A program made the position numbers and the translations under genes. From Nitrosomonas sp. (GTDB lineage Bacteria > Pseudomonadota > Gammaproteobacteria > Burkholderiales > Nitrosomonadaceae): a DNA stretch of 64,000 bases. How positions within the stretch are numbered: position 1 is the stretch's first letter; each line of letters opens with the position of its first letter. Positions 1-9,067 of the stretch are shown piece by piece. A model generated the notes under the pieces. That model was not told the origin of the DNA. It made no database searches and worked only from the letters and a program-made list of their open reading frames with translations. The stretch lies in the NCBI GenBank assembly GCA_019635215.1, contig JAHBZZ010000011.1, positions 1 to 64,000 on the forward strand. The letters run 5' to 3'.

Positions 1-3
1 TTA

Positions 4-210
4 GAACCTGTTCAAGATCTCGATCAAGGGGTGCAGTGCAAGGCAAAATTGAACGACGCAAGCAAAGCGCAGCGAACAGCCGTAAGGCTGGCCCGGAGGG
101 CGAGGCGCGTGCACCGAGTAAAAAGCGGAGCATACTTGTGAAGTATGTGAGCATTTTGAGTTCGATTTTAACGCCGCAATTCGCCCTTCAGTGAGATCTT
201 GAATAGTTTC
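4..210. repeat. MITE-like element, long form (copy A)
   Basis: This is a 207-bp non-coding element with imperfect terminal inverted repeats. Bases 4-21 read GAACCTGTTCAAGATCTC and the complement of 193-210 reads GAAACTATTCAAGATCTC (16 of 18 identical). TA dinucleotides lie at both borders, as expected for IS630-type targets. The element directly abuts the stop codon of the gene at 211. Related copies lie at 1254-1951 (with a transposase remnant), 42666-42791 (short form without the central module) and 49437-49648 (same central module, different ends). Confidence 0.75.
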
Positions 211-1230
211 TTACGCATGGGCAACAATAAAATTACCGTGTTTCTCTGCGAATTTTATGGTCAGAAAGTGTACGCCGACAGAAAGGTGTTTCTCTTTTAT
301 GGGTTGTATATGCGCAACTTCCGCAACCGCCTTGAAATGCGGTGCTTCTATTTTAATAATGTCTTGCGCACCGAGCGGAGTATGAGCAAAAAAGCGCATG
401 CCTTTTGGCGACAAGTCTTGCAATAAACCACAGTGCGGTGTATCAGGCCAATACAGATAAAACTCCAGTGATCCTGTGATACCGGTTCGTTCGTAAGTGC
501 GATGTTTCTGCATGCACAGTTCGTTGTGCTCAATCGGTAGAGGGCTGCAGCATTCCAGGCATTGATCGCTTGTATAAGGAGTCAGTGGATGCGCGAATGG
601 TGTATGGCAAAAGACGCAATGACGCAGCACCGTTGTTGCATGTGGTCGGATGGGCAAATGTGTTGCGGCGCGTGCATGAGTTCCTGGAACCACTGCGGCA
701 TCATGGTTTGCGGGTTGCAATTGTTTGGATTCCGGGGCAGTGTCCCCGGCAAGAAGCGCGTCGTAACGCGTGCGTATTGCCGGATTAGCGAGTACAGCAA
801 GCGCTTCGTCCAGCAAATCCAAATTCTGAAAAGGATATTGGGCTAATGCCCTATGGCTTGCAATCATGAGCGATATCGAAGCATCGGGTTGAATCTGCAG
901 TACACGGTAATAATTGCGCCGGTTTTTGGAGACAGTTTCACCGTCCTTGCCGCGCATGCTTTTGACCGATCCTGAAGCAAAAGAACCCAAGCTTAATTTT
1001 CTAATGGGATACTGCTTACGCAATTGGTGATCGTAAACGCCGCGTTTCAGAGGATCCTGCAAAACTGCTAAAGCGGTATTCAATGAGCAGGTTTGTGCAT
1101 CGGCAAAATCCTGATCGGCACACAACCGCAGTTTTTGCAACAAAACATGATAACTGGCATAGATAACGACCAGAGGCGCATCTGGCTGAACACCGAGCAG
1201 TCGATAAAAATTTCGCCGTTCTTTTATCAT
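211..1230 (-). CDS. DnaJ-like double domain protein with zinc ribbon and PilZ-like C-terminus
   Basis: This 339-residue protein has two J-domain-like segments, near residues 5-70 (RRNFYRLLGVQPDAP) and 102-160 (RRNYYRVLQIQPDAS). Both lack the HPD tripeptide needed to stimulate Hsp70, so they are probably not classical co-chaperones. A CxxC-x16-CxxC cluster (CVFC, CLEC) follows near residues 206-228 and suggests a zinc ribbon. The C-terminal 80 residues contain DLSPKG and a final SVGVHF, which resemble a PilZ domain, although the usual upstream RxxxR that contacts c-di-GMP is not seen. It is monocistronic, with a MITE right after the stop codon. Function is unknown; a cytoplasmic adaptor or signalling role is inferred. 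Confidence 0.7.
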   Translation of the reverse strand: MIKERRNFYRLLGVQPDAPLVVIYASYHVLLQKLRLCADQDFADAQTCSLNTALAVLQDPLKRGVYDHQLRKQYPIRKLSLGSFASGSVKSMRGKDGETVSKNRRNYYRVLQIQPDASISLMIASHRALAQYPFQNLDLLDEALAVLANPAIRTRYDALLAGDTAPESKQLQPANHDAAVVPGTHARAATHLPIRPHATTVLRHCVFCHTPFAHPLTPYTSDQCLECCSPLPIEHNELCMQKHRTYERTGITGSLEFYLYWPDTPHCGLLQDLSPKGMRFFAHTPLGAQDIIKIEAPHFKAVAEVAHIQPIKEKHLSVGVHFLTIKFAEKHGNFIVAHA

Positions 1231-1253
1231 GTTGTTATATATTTTGCATGCAT

Positions 1254-1951
1254 GTTCTAATCTCGATCAGTGATATAGCCTGCGTCACATAAAATGATTC
1301 GATTTTAAAGAATTGCTCCACGGTATGGTTTTTATCCATAACCACAACTGATGCTGGCGGAGTTTTGGCAACAGATCGTGTATCGTCCCGCCGAAGAAAG
1401 TATCTGCATCGATATTATTTTTGAACAATCCCACTGTCAGAAGACATTGGCCGATCAACGCGCCGATCACATTTTTGAGCTTTATACGCCTTAACCGTCT
1501 CCTGGAAGGTGTGCTGTTCGTCTTCGTCCGCTTTGGGATGTGCAGTGTTTTTTTATAGCTGATGTTCATGCGCCGCAGCGCGTGACCGATACCTTTTTCG
1601 CTGACACCCAGCCGACGAGCCCGTTCGGCTTGGTAGGCATCCGGATATTCCTGCACATCACGGGCCAACGCGATCATGTCGATCTTCGTCGCCGGTTTGT
1701 TACGGGTTTGCTTGGGGTTGGGATTCCTCACCCAGCGCGTCACGCTGGCAATTCCCACACAAAAACGCGCCGCCACCTGCGCAATTGTCAATCCTTCCTT
1801 CTTACGAACGGACAAAACTTTGTTGCGGAATGATAATGGATAAGTCATCGATGGATTGCAATCAATTTATCTGAGTTTCTCTATATTATGCCGCATTTTG
1901 AGTTCGATTCTAACGCAGCAATGCGCCCTTCGTGAGATCATGGACAGGTTC
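1254..1951. mobile_element. IS630-type element remnant with MITE-like ends (copy B)
   Basis: Bases 1254-1272 (GTTCTAATCTCGATCA) match the left end of the MITE at 4-210. Bases 1893-1951 match its right end, including the run GCATTTTGAGTTCGATT. Between them lies a broken IS630-type transposase. The layout suggests that this is the decayed parent, or a close relative, of the non-autonomous copies in the window. Alternatively a separate IS landed inside a MITE. Confidence 0.6.
1285..1848 (-). pseudogene. truncated IS630-family transposase
   Basis: The reading frame is 187 codons, against roughly 310-340 for the family. Residues 1-110 form the usual N-terminal helix-turn-helix region (SFRNKVLSVRKKEGLTIAQV, then a second HTH and SYKKTLHIPKR). 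The sequence then jumps into a piece of the catalytic domain (NVIGALIGQCLLTVGLF, FFGGTIHDLLPKL). That piece breaks down exactly where the second catalytic aspartate and the DDE C-terminus should be. A large internal deletion plus a frameshift is the simplest reading. It cannot encode an active transposase. Confidence 0.8.
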
Positions 1952-1963
1952 TTTGACAGTGTG

Positions 1964-2236
1964 CTAGGCCTTAACCAACATCCATATCCCAATTGCGACA
2001 AATCCGATGCCGGCAACATAATGTAAATATTTCTCGTTGATATAGTGAGACATGGCGCTGCCTGCAAGCACGCCGATCCCTGCTGCCGCAACCAAAGCCA
2101 GTGAAGCGCCGATAAACACAGTCAACTTACTGACTTCCTTGTCGGCGGCGAACAATAGCGTAGCCAGTTGTGTTTTGTCGCCAAGTTCGGCGATAAAAAC
2201 AGTGATAAAGACGGTGAACAGTACTTTGTATTCCAT
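1964..2236 (-). CDS. GDT1/TMEM165 (UPF0016) family cation transporter
   Basis: This is a small membrane protein of 90 residues from the ATG at 2236; a GTG at 2257 would add seven. It carries the signature ELGDKTQ near residue 18, in the first of three predicted membrane segments. Family members export Mn2+ (and in eukaryotes exchange Ca2+/Mn2+ for protons) across the inner membrane. The single-repeat size matches short bacterial members, which are thought to pair up. It lies 30 bp beyond the prlC stop codon on the same strand. Neither start has a clear ribosome binding site. Confidence 0.8.
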   Translation of the reverse strand: MEYKVLFTVFITVFIAELGDKTQLATLLFAADKEVSKLTVFIGASLALVAAAGIGVLAGSAMSHYINEKYLHYVAGIGFVAIGIWMLVKA

Positions 2237-2288
2237 TGCCTGGTCTAAGTAAAACACATCGGAAACAACACGGACAGATCAGCCGGTA

Positions 2289-4415
2289 TCAGGCCGCCAT
2301 GCCGTTATGTCGCAACAATGCTTCCATTTGCGGCGCCCTGCCGCGGAATGCCGTAAATGATTCCAGCGCCGGGCGGCTGCCGCCCATGGCAAGGATTTCC
2401 TGTTTGAAGCGCGAACCGATAACGGCGTTCAGCACGCCTTCAGTGCTGCTCGCGGCCTGTTCTTCAAACATACCGTAGGCATCCGCGGATAAAACCTCGG
2501 CCCATTTGTAACTGTAATAGCCCGCCGCATAGCCGCCGCCGAAAATATGCGCGAAATTATTGGGGAAGCGATGATAGGTGGGCGGAAAAATGACTGCGAC
2601 TTCGTTACGCACTTCATCGAGTAATTGCAGGACGGTTTTGCTGCCATGCGGATTGAAATCGGAATGCAGGCGCATATCGAAAAGCGCAAACTCAATCTGG
2701 CGTACCATCTGCATGCCGCTCTGGAAATTTTTGGCCGCCAGCATTTTGTCATACAGTGTTCTGGGTAATGGCGCGCCAGTTTCGATATGCCCAGTCATTC
2801 CGGTCAATACGTTCCATTCCCAGCAAAAATTTTCCATAAACTGGCTTGGCAATTCCACGGCATCCCATTCGACGCCGCTGATGCCGGATACGCTCAGATC
2901 GTCAACTTGCGTGAGCAAATGATGCAGGCCGTGACCAAACTCATGGAACAGCACGATCACTTCATTATGCGTAAATAAGGCAGGCCTTGGCTTACCATTG
3001 ACTTCAACGGGGGCGGAGAAATTGCAGGTCAGGTAGGCTACCGGGATCTGCACTGCGGGCTTTCCTTGTTCTTGTCCGACGAGTCGGCGTGAAATCGCGC
3101 TGTCCATCCAGGCACCGCCACGTTTCGATGCGCGAGCGTACAGATCGATATAGAACTGACCGATCAGGACACCATTCGCGTCAAAAATATCGAACAGCGT
3201 GACGTCGGGATACCAGTATTGAATATTGCGTGTGGTATCCGCTGGTGCGATGGTGATGTGGTACAGTTTCTCCACTAGCCTGAACATACCCGGCAATACC
3301 TTGTCTTCCGGAAAATACTGTTTGACTTCCTGATCTGAAAAAGCGTAACGCGCCTGACGCAGTTTCTCGCTGGCATACGGAATGTCCCAGGCTTCAAGCT
3401 TTGGCAGGTTGAGCTGCTCGGCGGCAAACTGTTGCAGTTCCTGCAGGTCTCTTTCCGCATAGGATTTGGCTTTGGCGGCGAGTTCGCAGAGAAAGCCCAG
3501 CACCTGTTGCGGCGATGCGGCCATTTTAGTGGCCAGAGATACTTCCGCATAGTTATTAAAGCCGAGTAATCTGGCTTCTTCCTCGCGCAGTTCAAGGATC
3601 GTGTTGATCAGCGGCATGTTGTCCAGGCTTTTCGTTTCACCCAGATCATTTTCCTGCCGGGATGCGTCGAATTCACTCGCGCGGGTATTGTAAGCGCGGT
3701 ACATTTTTTCACGTAATTCACGTTGATCCGCGTACTGTTGTACTGGTAGATAAGAGGGCATGTGCAGCGTAAATTTCCAGCCCGCCTTGCCTTCTTGTTC
3801 CGCTAGCTGCCTGGCGGTATGCAGCGCATCTTCGGGGATGCCCGCAACGTCCTGCGGATTGTCCGTCAAGAATGAAAAGGCGTTGGTGGCATCCAGCAGA
3901 TTGTCATTGAATTGCGACGACGTTTCAGACAGGGCTTCTTGTATCTTGAGAAAACGTTGTTTCTGTTCGTCCGGCAACTCAGCGCCGCCCAGCCTAAAAT
4001 CTCTGAGTTCGTTTTCAATGATTTTCTGACGTGCCGGACTGAGTGCTGCGTATTCCTGGCTTGCATGCAGTTGCCTGAATTTCTCGAATAACTGTTGATC
4101 CTGTGACAATTCCGCATAGAACTGTGTGATCAACGGCAGGTTTTTATTGTACACCGCACGCAGTTCCGGTGAATTCATCACCGCATTCAAATGTGAAACC
4201 TGACCCCAGGCGCGGGATAACCGTTCGGTAGCATCGACGATCGGTTGCACGAAGGTCGACCAGGTTGGCGGTTGCGGATCATGACGGATGCGATCGAGAA
4301 TGGTTTTGTTTTCATGCAGCAGTGTTTCAATCGCGGGTGTGACATGTACGGTTTTGATGTCCGAAAAACGCGGCAAACCTGAAAAATCAAGCAATGGATT
4401 GGATAAGATAGTCAT
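2289..4415 (-). CDS. prlC: oligopeptidase A (M3 metallopeptidase)
   Basis: This 708-residue cytoplasmic zinc peptidase of the thimet oligopeptidase family cleaves short peptides, including degraded signal peptides. The zinc-binding motif HEFGHGLHHLL is seen near residue 488, and the family-typical N-terminal helical region precedes it. E. coli PrlC is about 680 residues, so the length is normal. The gene starts 21 bp after the pyrC' stop codon and is likely read with the pyrimidine cluster or from a promoter inside pyrC'. The frame is intact and identification is secure. Confidence 0.95.
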   Translation of the reverse strand: MTILSNPLLDFSGLPRFSDIKTVHVTPAIETLLHENKTILDRIRHDPQPPTWSTFVQPIVDATERLSRAWGQVSHLNAVMNSPELRAVYNKNLPLITQFYAELSQDQQLFEKFRQLHASQEYAALSPARQKIIENELRDFRLGGAELPDEQKQRFLKIQEALSETSSQFNDNLLDATNAFSFLTDNPQDVAGIPEDALHTARQLAEQEGKAGWKFTLHMPSYLPVQQYADQRELREKMYRAYNTRASEFDASRQENDLGETKSLDNMPLINTILELREEEARLLGFNNYAEVSLATKMAASPQQVLGFLCELAAKAKSYAERDLQELQQFAAEQLNLPKLEAWDIPYASEKLRQARYAFSDQEVKQYFPEDKVLPGMFRLVEKLYHITIAPADTTRNIQYWYPDVTLFDIFDANGVLIGQFYIDLYARASKRGGAWMDSAISRRLVGQEQGKPAVQIPVAYLTCNFSAPVEVNGKPRPALFTHNEVIVLFHEFGHGLHHLLTQVDDLSVSGISGVEWDAVELPSQFMENFCWEWNVLTGMTGHIETGAPLPRTLYDKMLAAKNFQSGMQMVRQIEFALFDMRLHSDFNPHGSKTVLQLLDEVRNEVAVIFPPTYHRFPNNFAHIFGGGYAAGYYSYKWAEVLSADAYGMFEEQAASSTEGVLNAVIGSRFKQEILAMGGSRPALESFTAFRGRAPQMEALLRHNGMAA

Positions 4416-4436
4416 GGTTGTAAATGTTAAACACAG

Positions 4437-5717
4437 TTATAAATCGGATTCGTAGACGATATTGCCGTTAACCAGGGTATATCTGATTTTTCCGGGCAGC
4501 TCCATGCCCAGAAACGGTGTATTCTTGCCCTGGCTCAATAATGCGGACGGCGTGACTTTCCAGTAGGCCTCGGGATCGAAAATACAGATATCCGCGGCAG
4601 CATCCGGCGCCAGATATCCGGCATCGATGCCTAAAATCTCAGCGGGCTTGCATGTGATTGCGGCCAGTATTTCAATAAGTGGACGTTTCATTTCGAGCCC
4701 CCATTTCAGCGTGAGCGGCAGCAATAATTCCACGCCGGTTGCGCCGATTTCCGATTGCCCGAATGGCAGCAGTTTGACGTCATCATCGACAGGCGCATGA
4801 TCCGAGCAAATGGCATCTATGGTCCCGTCGATCAGCCCGACGCGCAGTGCGTCGCGATCGCTGAAACTGCGTAGCGGCGGAATCATGTGGCAATTGGAGT
4901 CGAAATAACCGATATCCATATCCGACAGGTGAATATGGTTGATGGTCACATCGCATGTGATCCGCAATCCCTGCCGCTTGGCTGCGCGAACCATGTCCAA
5001 TCCTTCCGCGCTGGAGATCCGGCACAGATGAGTGCGCACATGGGTTTCTTTCGTCAGCAGAACAATATTGGCAATGGCGATCGTTTCGGCGCAGACCGGA
5101 ATGGCCGGCAATCCCAGCCGCGTCGCCACTTCACCGTCGTGCGCGACGCCATCGTAGGCAAGATGGATATCCTGCGGATTCAGCCACACGCTGAATCCGA
5201 AAGTCGCGGCATATTGCATGGCCTGCATCAAGACGCGTAAATTTTTAAGCAGTGCATTGGGTTGCCCGAAAACGATACAACCTGCATCGTGCAATTCAAC
5301 CATCTCGGTCAAATGCTCTCCTTTGAGACCCTGAGTCAGTGCGCCAATCGGATAGACATGTGCTTGATTCAGGTTTCTGGCGCGATGTTTGAGCATTTCC
5401 ACCAGACCGGGTTCGTCCAGCGGCGGATCGGTATCCGGCGGACAGGCAAAGCGGGTCACGCCGCCGGCAACGGCCGCGTTCATTTCGGATTCCAGCGTTG
5501 CCATGTATTCCAGGCCGGGTTCGCGCAGGCGTACCGACAGGTCAATCAGACCGGGACAAACGATCAGGTGGCTGGCGTCTATGATGCGGTCAGCGTGAAA
5601 ACCGGCGGGTGGTGTATCGAAAGACTGTATTTTGCCGTCAGCGATATAAATATCGCGCACAGCATCCACATGATTTTTGGGATCGACCAGGCGTCCGTTT
5701 TTAATATGAATTTGCAT
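4437..5717 (-). CDS. pyrC: dihydroorotase-like protein PyrC' (probably non-catalytic)
   Basis: This 426-residue amidohydrolase-fold protein follows pyrB by 8 bp. Active class I dihydroorotases have an HxH metal motif before LREPG, but here the segment reads DLSVRLREPG, so both histidines are gone. Later landmarks remain (DSNCHMIPPLR, CSDHAP, GATGVELLLPL). The same loss is known in the PyrC' (PyrX) proteins of Pseudomonas and relatives, which are inactive dihydroorotases that assemble with and stabilise aspartate transcarbamoylase. That role is inferred here. The true dihydroorotase should be encoded elsewhere. Confidence 0.88.
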   Translation of the reverse strand: MQIHIKNGRLVDPKNHVDAVRDIYIADGKIQSFDTPPAGFHADRIIDASHLIVCPGLIDLSVRLREPGLEYMATLESEMNAAVAGGVTRFACPPDTDPPLDEPGLVEMLKHRARNLNQAHVYPIGALTQGLKGEHLTEMVELHDAGCIVFGQPNALLKNLRVLMQAMQYAATFGFSVWLNPQDIHLAYDGVAHDGEVATRLGLPAIPVCAETIAIANIVLLTKETHVRTHLCRISSAEGLDMVRAAKRQGLRITCDVTINHIHLSDMDIGYFDSNCHMIPPLRSFSDRDALRVGLIDGTIDAICSDHAPVDDDVKLLPFGQSEIGATGVELLLPLTLKWGLEMKRPLIEILAAITCKPAEILGIDAGYLAPDAAADICIFDPEAYWKVTPSALLSQGKNTPFLGMELPGKIRYTLVNGNIVYESDL

Positions 5718-5725
5718 TGCGCTTT

Positions 5726-6700
5726 CTAAATACTACCGTCGCTGGGTTGAGAACCGGCCAGAATGGCCATGACTGCCATGCGTACGGCAATACCGTAGGT
5801 CACTTGCGGCAGAATCACGGACTGATTGCCGTCTGCGACGTCCGAATCGATTTCCACGCCGCGGTTCATCGGCCCCGGGTGCATGACAATGGCATTCGGA
5901 CGGGCCAGCGCCAGTTTCTCCGGCGTGAGGCCGTAATATTTGAAGTATTCTTCAGAACTTGGCAAATATGCGCCTTGCATGCGTTCTTTCTGCAAGCGCA
6001 GCATCATCAGAACATCAACATCCCGTAGTCCGCTGCGCATGTCGTGATATACGCGAACGCCCAGGCGTTCCACCTGGCGCGGCAGCAAGGTTTTCGGCGC
6101 GATGACGCGCACTTCCGGCACACCCAGCGTCGTCAGGGCATGGATCTGTGAGCGTGCGACGCGCGAATGCAGGATATCACCGACAATCGCGACGCGCAGG
6201 TTATGGAATTCCTTTTTGTAACGGCGGATCGTAAACATATCGAGCAAAGCCTGTGTCGGATGCGCATGACGGCCGTCCCCGGCATTGATGACATGAATGC
6301 CGGGCTGCACGTGTTTGGCGATCAGATGTGCCGCACCGCTTTGTGAATGCCGCACGACAAACATGTCGGCGTGCATTGCGGAGAGATTGTCTACTGTATC
6401 GAGCAGTGTCTCGCCCTTGGATTGTGCGGATACTGCAATATTCAGGTTAATCACATCAGCCGACAGGCGTTTTGCCGCGATCTCAAATGTCGTCCGGGTA
6501 CGTGTGCTCGGTTCGAAAAAAAGATTGAAAATGGATTTGCCGCGCAGCAAAGGCACCTTTTTCACTTCACGTTCGGTAACACCCATGAAGGTTTCCGCGG
6601 TATCCAGGATTTGCCGCAAAATCGAAGCGGGCAGGCCTTCTGTAGTCAGCAAATGCTGCAAAGCACGGTTTTTACCCAGTTGCGGATTCCGGTTGATCAT
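5726..6700 (-). CDS. pyrB: aspartate carbamoyltransferase catalytic subunit
   Basis: This 324-residue enzyme joins carbamoyl phosphate and aspartate in the first committed step of pyrimidine synthesis. The carbamoyl phosphate motif STRTR is at residues 65-69, and the C-terminal HPGPMNRG is present. The start codon overlaps the pyrR stop by 4 bp (6697-6700), so the two are translationally coupled. pyrC' follows 8 bp downstream. No regulatory pyrI is present, which fits the class of ATCase that uses an inactive dihydroorotase as partner. Confidence 0.96.
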   Translation of the reverse strand: MINRNPQLGKNRALQHLLTTEGLPASILRQILDTAETFMGVTEREVKKVPLLRGKSIFNLFFEPSTRTRTTFEIAAKRLSADVINLNIAVSAQSKGETLLDTVDNLSAMHADMFVVRHSQSGAAHLIAKHVQPGIHVINAGDGRHAHPTQALLDMFTIRRYKKEFHNLRVAIVGDILHSRVARSQIHALTTLGVPEVRVIAPKTLLPRQVERLGVRVYHDMRSGLRDVDVLMMLRLQKERMQGAYLPSSEEYFKYYGLTPEKLALARPNAIVMHPGPMNRGVEIDSDVADGNQSVILPQVTYGIAVRMAVMAILAGSQPSDGSI

Positions 6701-7254
6701 TTCGCTGTATCCTGGTCACTGGGTGCCGCACTCTTTTTATCTTCCATGCTCAGATAAAATTTTCCCTGGTTGTCCCGGTTAAATACCAGAATTTTTTCTT
6801 TCGGCAATTCCAATGCCATGCCGACATATTGCGCGCAAACCGGTAATTCCCGGCCGCCGCGATCTACCAAAATGGCCAGACTGATTGAGGCCGGCCTGCC
6901 GTAGTCAAACAATTCATTAATTGCAGCACGGATCGTGCGCCCGCTTTGCAGTACGTCATCGACCAGCAGAATATGCGCGCCATCGACCGGAAAAGAAATA
7001 TCGGATGATTTCTTTAGCGCATGCAGGCCGATGCGGTCAAAATCGTCACGATGAAATGACACGCTGAGCATGCCCAATTGTTCTGCCGGGCCGTGTGATT
7101 CCGGTGTGTGCAATTCCTGATACAGCCGTTCGGCGAGCCATGCACCGCCGGTATGGATACCGACCAGTGCAAAATGCTTATCGCTGTCCGCGCGGATTTT
7201 TTTGACGAGTTCCGCGTAGAGCGTTTCGGCGTCAGGCAGTGACAAGATGGGCAT
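6697..7254 (-). CDS. pyrR: bifunctional pyr operon regulator / uracil phosphoribosyltransferase
   Basis: This 185-residue type I phosphoribosyltransferase-fold protein has the PRPP-binding loop [13 protein letters not shown] at residues 95-107. PyrR proteins bind pyr mRNA in Gram-positives and have uracil phosphoribosyltransferase activity. In proteobacteria the regulatory role is less clear. The gene overlaps ruvX at its start (7232-7254) and pyrB at its stop, so ruvX-pyrR-pyrB-pyrC' looks like one transcript. The C-terminal tail after [11 protein letters not shown] is polar and not conserved. Confidence 0.92.
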   Translation of the reverse strand: MPILSLPDAETLYAELVKKIRADSDKHFALVGIHTGGAWLAERLYQELHTPESHGPAEQLGMLSVSFHRDDFDRIGLHALKKSSDISFPVDGAHILLVDDVLQSGRTIRAAINELFDYGRPASISLAILVDRGGRELPVCAQYVGMALELPKEKILVFNRDNQGKFYLSMEDKKSAAPSDQDTAK

Positions 7255-7732
7255 GGGGTTCGTCGAAAAAGGATTGGAGAATATGCTGAGCCGCGATCTG
7301 GTCCAAAAACGGTTTCTGTTTTCTACCCGATATACCTACCTGATGCAGTGTGGAACTGGCTGTTCTGGAGGTGTAGCGTTCATCCACGAGCAGCACCTTG
7401 ATGTTAAAGCGGCCGGTCAGTCGCCGCGCAAAACGTTGGCATAAATGCGTCATTTCATGGGCAGTGCCATCGCTGTGGCTCGGCAGCCCGACAACCAGCA
7501 AAACGGGCTGCCAGTGTTCAATCAATGTATGAATCGCAGCAAAACGCTGATCGTTTTTTTCACTATGGATGGTTGTCAGCGGGTGCGCCAGCTTCAAGGC
7601 GGTATTGCCGACGGCAACGCCGATGCGCTTTTTGCCAAAATCAAACGCCAGTATGGTACCGTCAGTTTGGAAGCAGTCGCTGTTTTGCGCTGAAACGATA
7701 CGGTCTGCGAGATGAAGCGAGGAGTCTGTCAT
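7232..7732 (-). CDS. ruvX: putative pre-16S rRNA nuclease / Holliday junction resolvase-like (YqgF)
   Basis: This 166-residue RNase H-fold protein has the first acidic motif AFDFGKKRIGVAVGN near residues 28-42 and DERYTSRTA near 118. The family matures the 5' end of 16S rRNA in E. coli and has been called a Holliday junction resolvase. About 25 residues precede the conserved core, so the true start may be internal. The gene overlaps pyrR by 23 bp and follows yqgE by 33 bp, a common proteobacterial order. Confidence 0.92.
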   Translation of the reverse strand: MTDSSLHLADRIVSAQNSDCFQTDGTILAFDFGKKRIGVAVGNTALKLAHPLTTIHSEKNDQRFAAIHTLIEHWQPVLLVVGLPSHSDGTAHEMTHLCQRFARRLTGRFNIKVLLVDERYTSRTASSTLHQVGISGRKQKPFLDQIAAQHILQSFFDEPHAHLVTA

Positions 7733-7765
7733 GCCAGGGAGCGGAATGGATTTGAACGCTGGATA

Positions 7766-8326
7766 TCAGGCATGGCCTACATCGTTTGACAATCGCGTGT
7801 AATCGACACCGACCAGCGCCATTGCTGCCGAGAGCCGTGCTTCCGCAGGCAAATGGAAAATAATGTCCAGTGAGGCGGGTACCGATAGCCATGCATTTTG
7901 CGCCATCTCGTGCTCGATTTGACCGGCGGTCCAACCGGCATAACCCAGTGCGATCAGTGTATGCTCGGGACCTTCCGCGTTTGCGATGGCGTTCAGAATA
8001 TCCAGCGAGGTGGTCAGGCCGAGTTTCTGGTTAATTGTCATTGTGGATTGCCAATGGCCTACCGGCTGATGCAGCACAAAACCGCAGTCAACTTGTACCG
8101 GCCCGCCAAACAACACCATGACGTCATGACTAACCGGGTCTTTTGCTTTGATGCCCAGTTGCCTGAACAAGCCATGCAGCGAGAGATTCATCGGCCGGTT
8201 AATCACCAGCCCCAGTGCACCCTGCTCATTATGCTCGCAGATGTAGGTCACCGTTCTGGAAAAAAAGGAATTTTCCATAGCCGGCATGGCGATCAGAAAA
8301 TGATCCGTCAGATTGATATTGTCCAT
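7766..8326 (-). CDS. yqgE: YqgE/AlgH family protein (UPF0301)
   Basis: This 186-residue cytoplasmic protein begins with the typical [12 protein letters not shown] and includes [10 protein letters not shown] and [14 protein letters not shown]. The biochemical role of the family is not established; the AlgH name comes from an alginate phenotype in Pseudomonas. It sits directly upstream of ruvX on the same strand, as in most proteobacteria, and probably leads the yqgE-ruvX-pyrR-pyrB-pyrC' transcript. The frame is intact and the length normal. Confidence 0.92.
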   Translation of the reverse strand: MDNINLTDHFLIAMPAMENSFFSRTVTYICEHNEQGALGLVINRPMNLSLHGLFRQLGIKAKDPVSHDVMVLFGGPVQVDCGFVLHQPVGHWQSTMTINQKLGLTTSLDILNAIANAEGPEHTLIALGYAGWTAGQIEHEMAQNAWLSVPASLDIIFHLPAEARLSAAMALVGVDYTRLSNDVGHA

Positions 8327-8386
8327 GGCAAACCCCGCTTATGTAAATATGACAGAATTCCGGTGAGCGGTCATACCTCGAAGCAA

Positions 8387-9013
8387 TCAGACCCAGTATG
8401 CTGTCTGCGTCATAACTTTGGAACTCAGTTTCATGGCAAACTTGACCGGAAGCGGCAGTTCGGCACCGCCATGAGAAACCGCCATCGTTGCGTGACTGGC
8501 TTCGTCAATCTGCATTTGCGAGACAATAGCGCGGCTTTTCTCGTCATTCTTTGGTAAACGCAACAGGTGACTGCCCAGATGCTCACCGACTTGTTTTTCT
8601 GTTTCAGCCAGAAAACCCAGATTCCATTTGTCACCCAGTAATCCTGCAAGCATGCCGATGGCAAAAGAGCCGCCGTACCAGAAGGGATTCAGCAGACTTT
8701 TACGACCACCCAGTTCTTCGATACGCCGTTCTGTCCAGGCGAGGTGCTCGGTTTCTTCGCGCGCCGCTTTCATCAGTGTCTGCTGCACCGCCGCATTGCG
8801 CGCAGTCAGGCTTTGTCCCTGGTAAAGCGCTTGTGCGCAAACTTCTCCGACATGATTGACGCGCATCAAGGCGGCGGAAAGATCTTTTTCCGATACTGTC
8901 AATTCGGGATTCGGCGAGTCGCTGCCCGGGACGGGCCGCGCAGTTTGCGCGGGTGTGAGCAGTGTTCGCAGGGCACTGTCAAAACCGATAATCAATTTGT
9001 CTATAGTAACCAT
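8387..9013 (-). CDS. coq7: demethoxyubiquinone hydroxylase
   Basis: This 208-residue membrane-associated di-iron hydroxylase carries out the penultimate step of ubiquinone synthesis, hydroxylating demethoxyubiquinol. The ferritin-like motifs are visible: [18 protein letters not shown] with the first Glu, EETEH near residue 96, and a C-terminal DEASH. The start at 9013 gives [12 protein letters not shown]. It reads in the same direction as yqgE, 60 bp upstream. Its presence indicates ubiquinone-based respiration. Confidence 0.94.
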   Translation of the reverse strand: MVTIDKLIIGFDSALRTLLTPAQTARPVPGSDSPNPELTVSEKDLSAALMRVNHVGEVCAQALYQGQSLTARNAAVQQTLMKAAREETEHLAWTERRIEELGGRKSLLNPFWYGGSFAIGMLAGLLGDKWNLGFLAETEKQVGEHLGSHLLRLPKNDEKSRAIVSQMQIDEASHATMAVSHGGAELPLPVKFAMKLSSKVMTQTAYWV

Positions 9014-9067
9014 ACTTTTCTCAAAAAAGAATGAATCATCAACATAGCAATATAGCAGATATTCATT

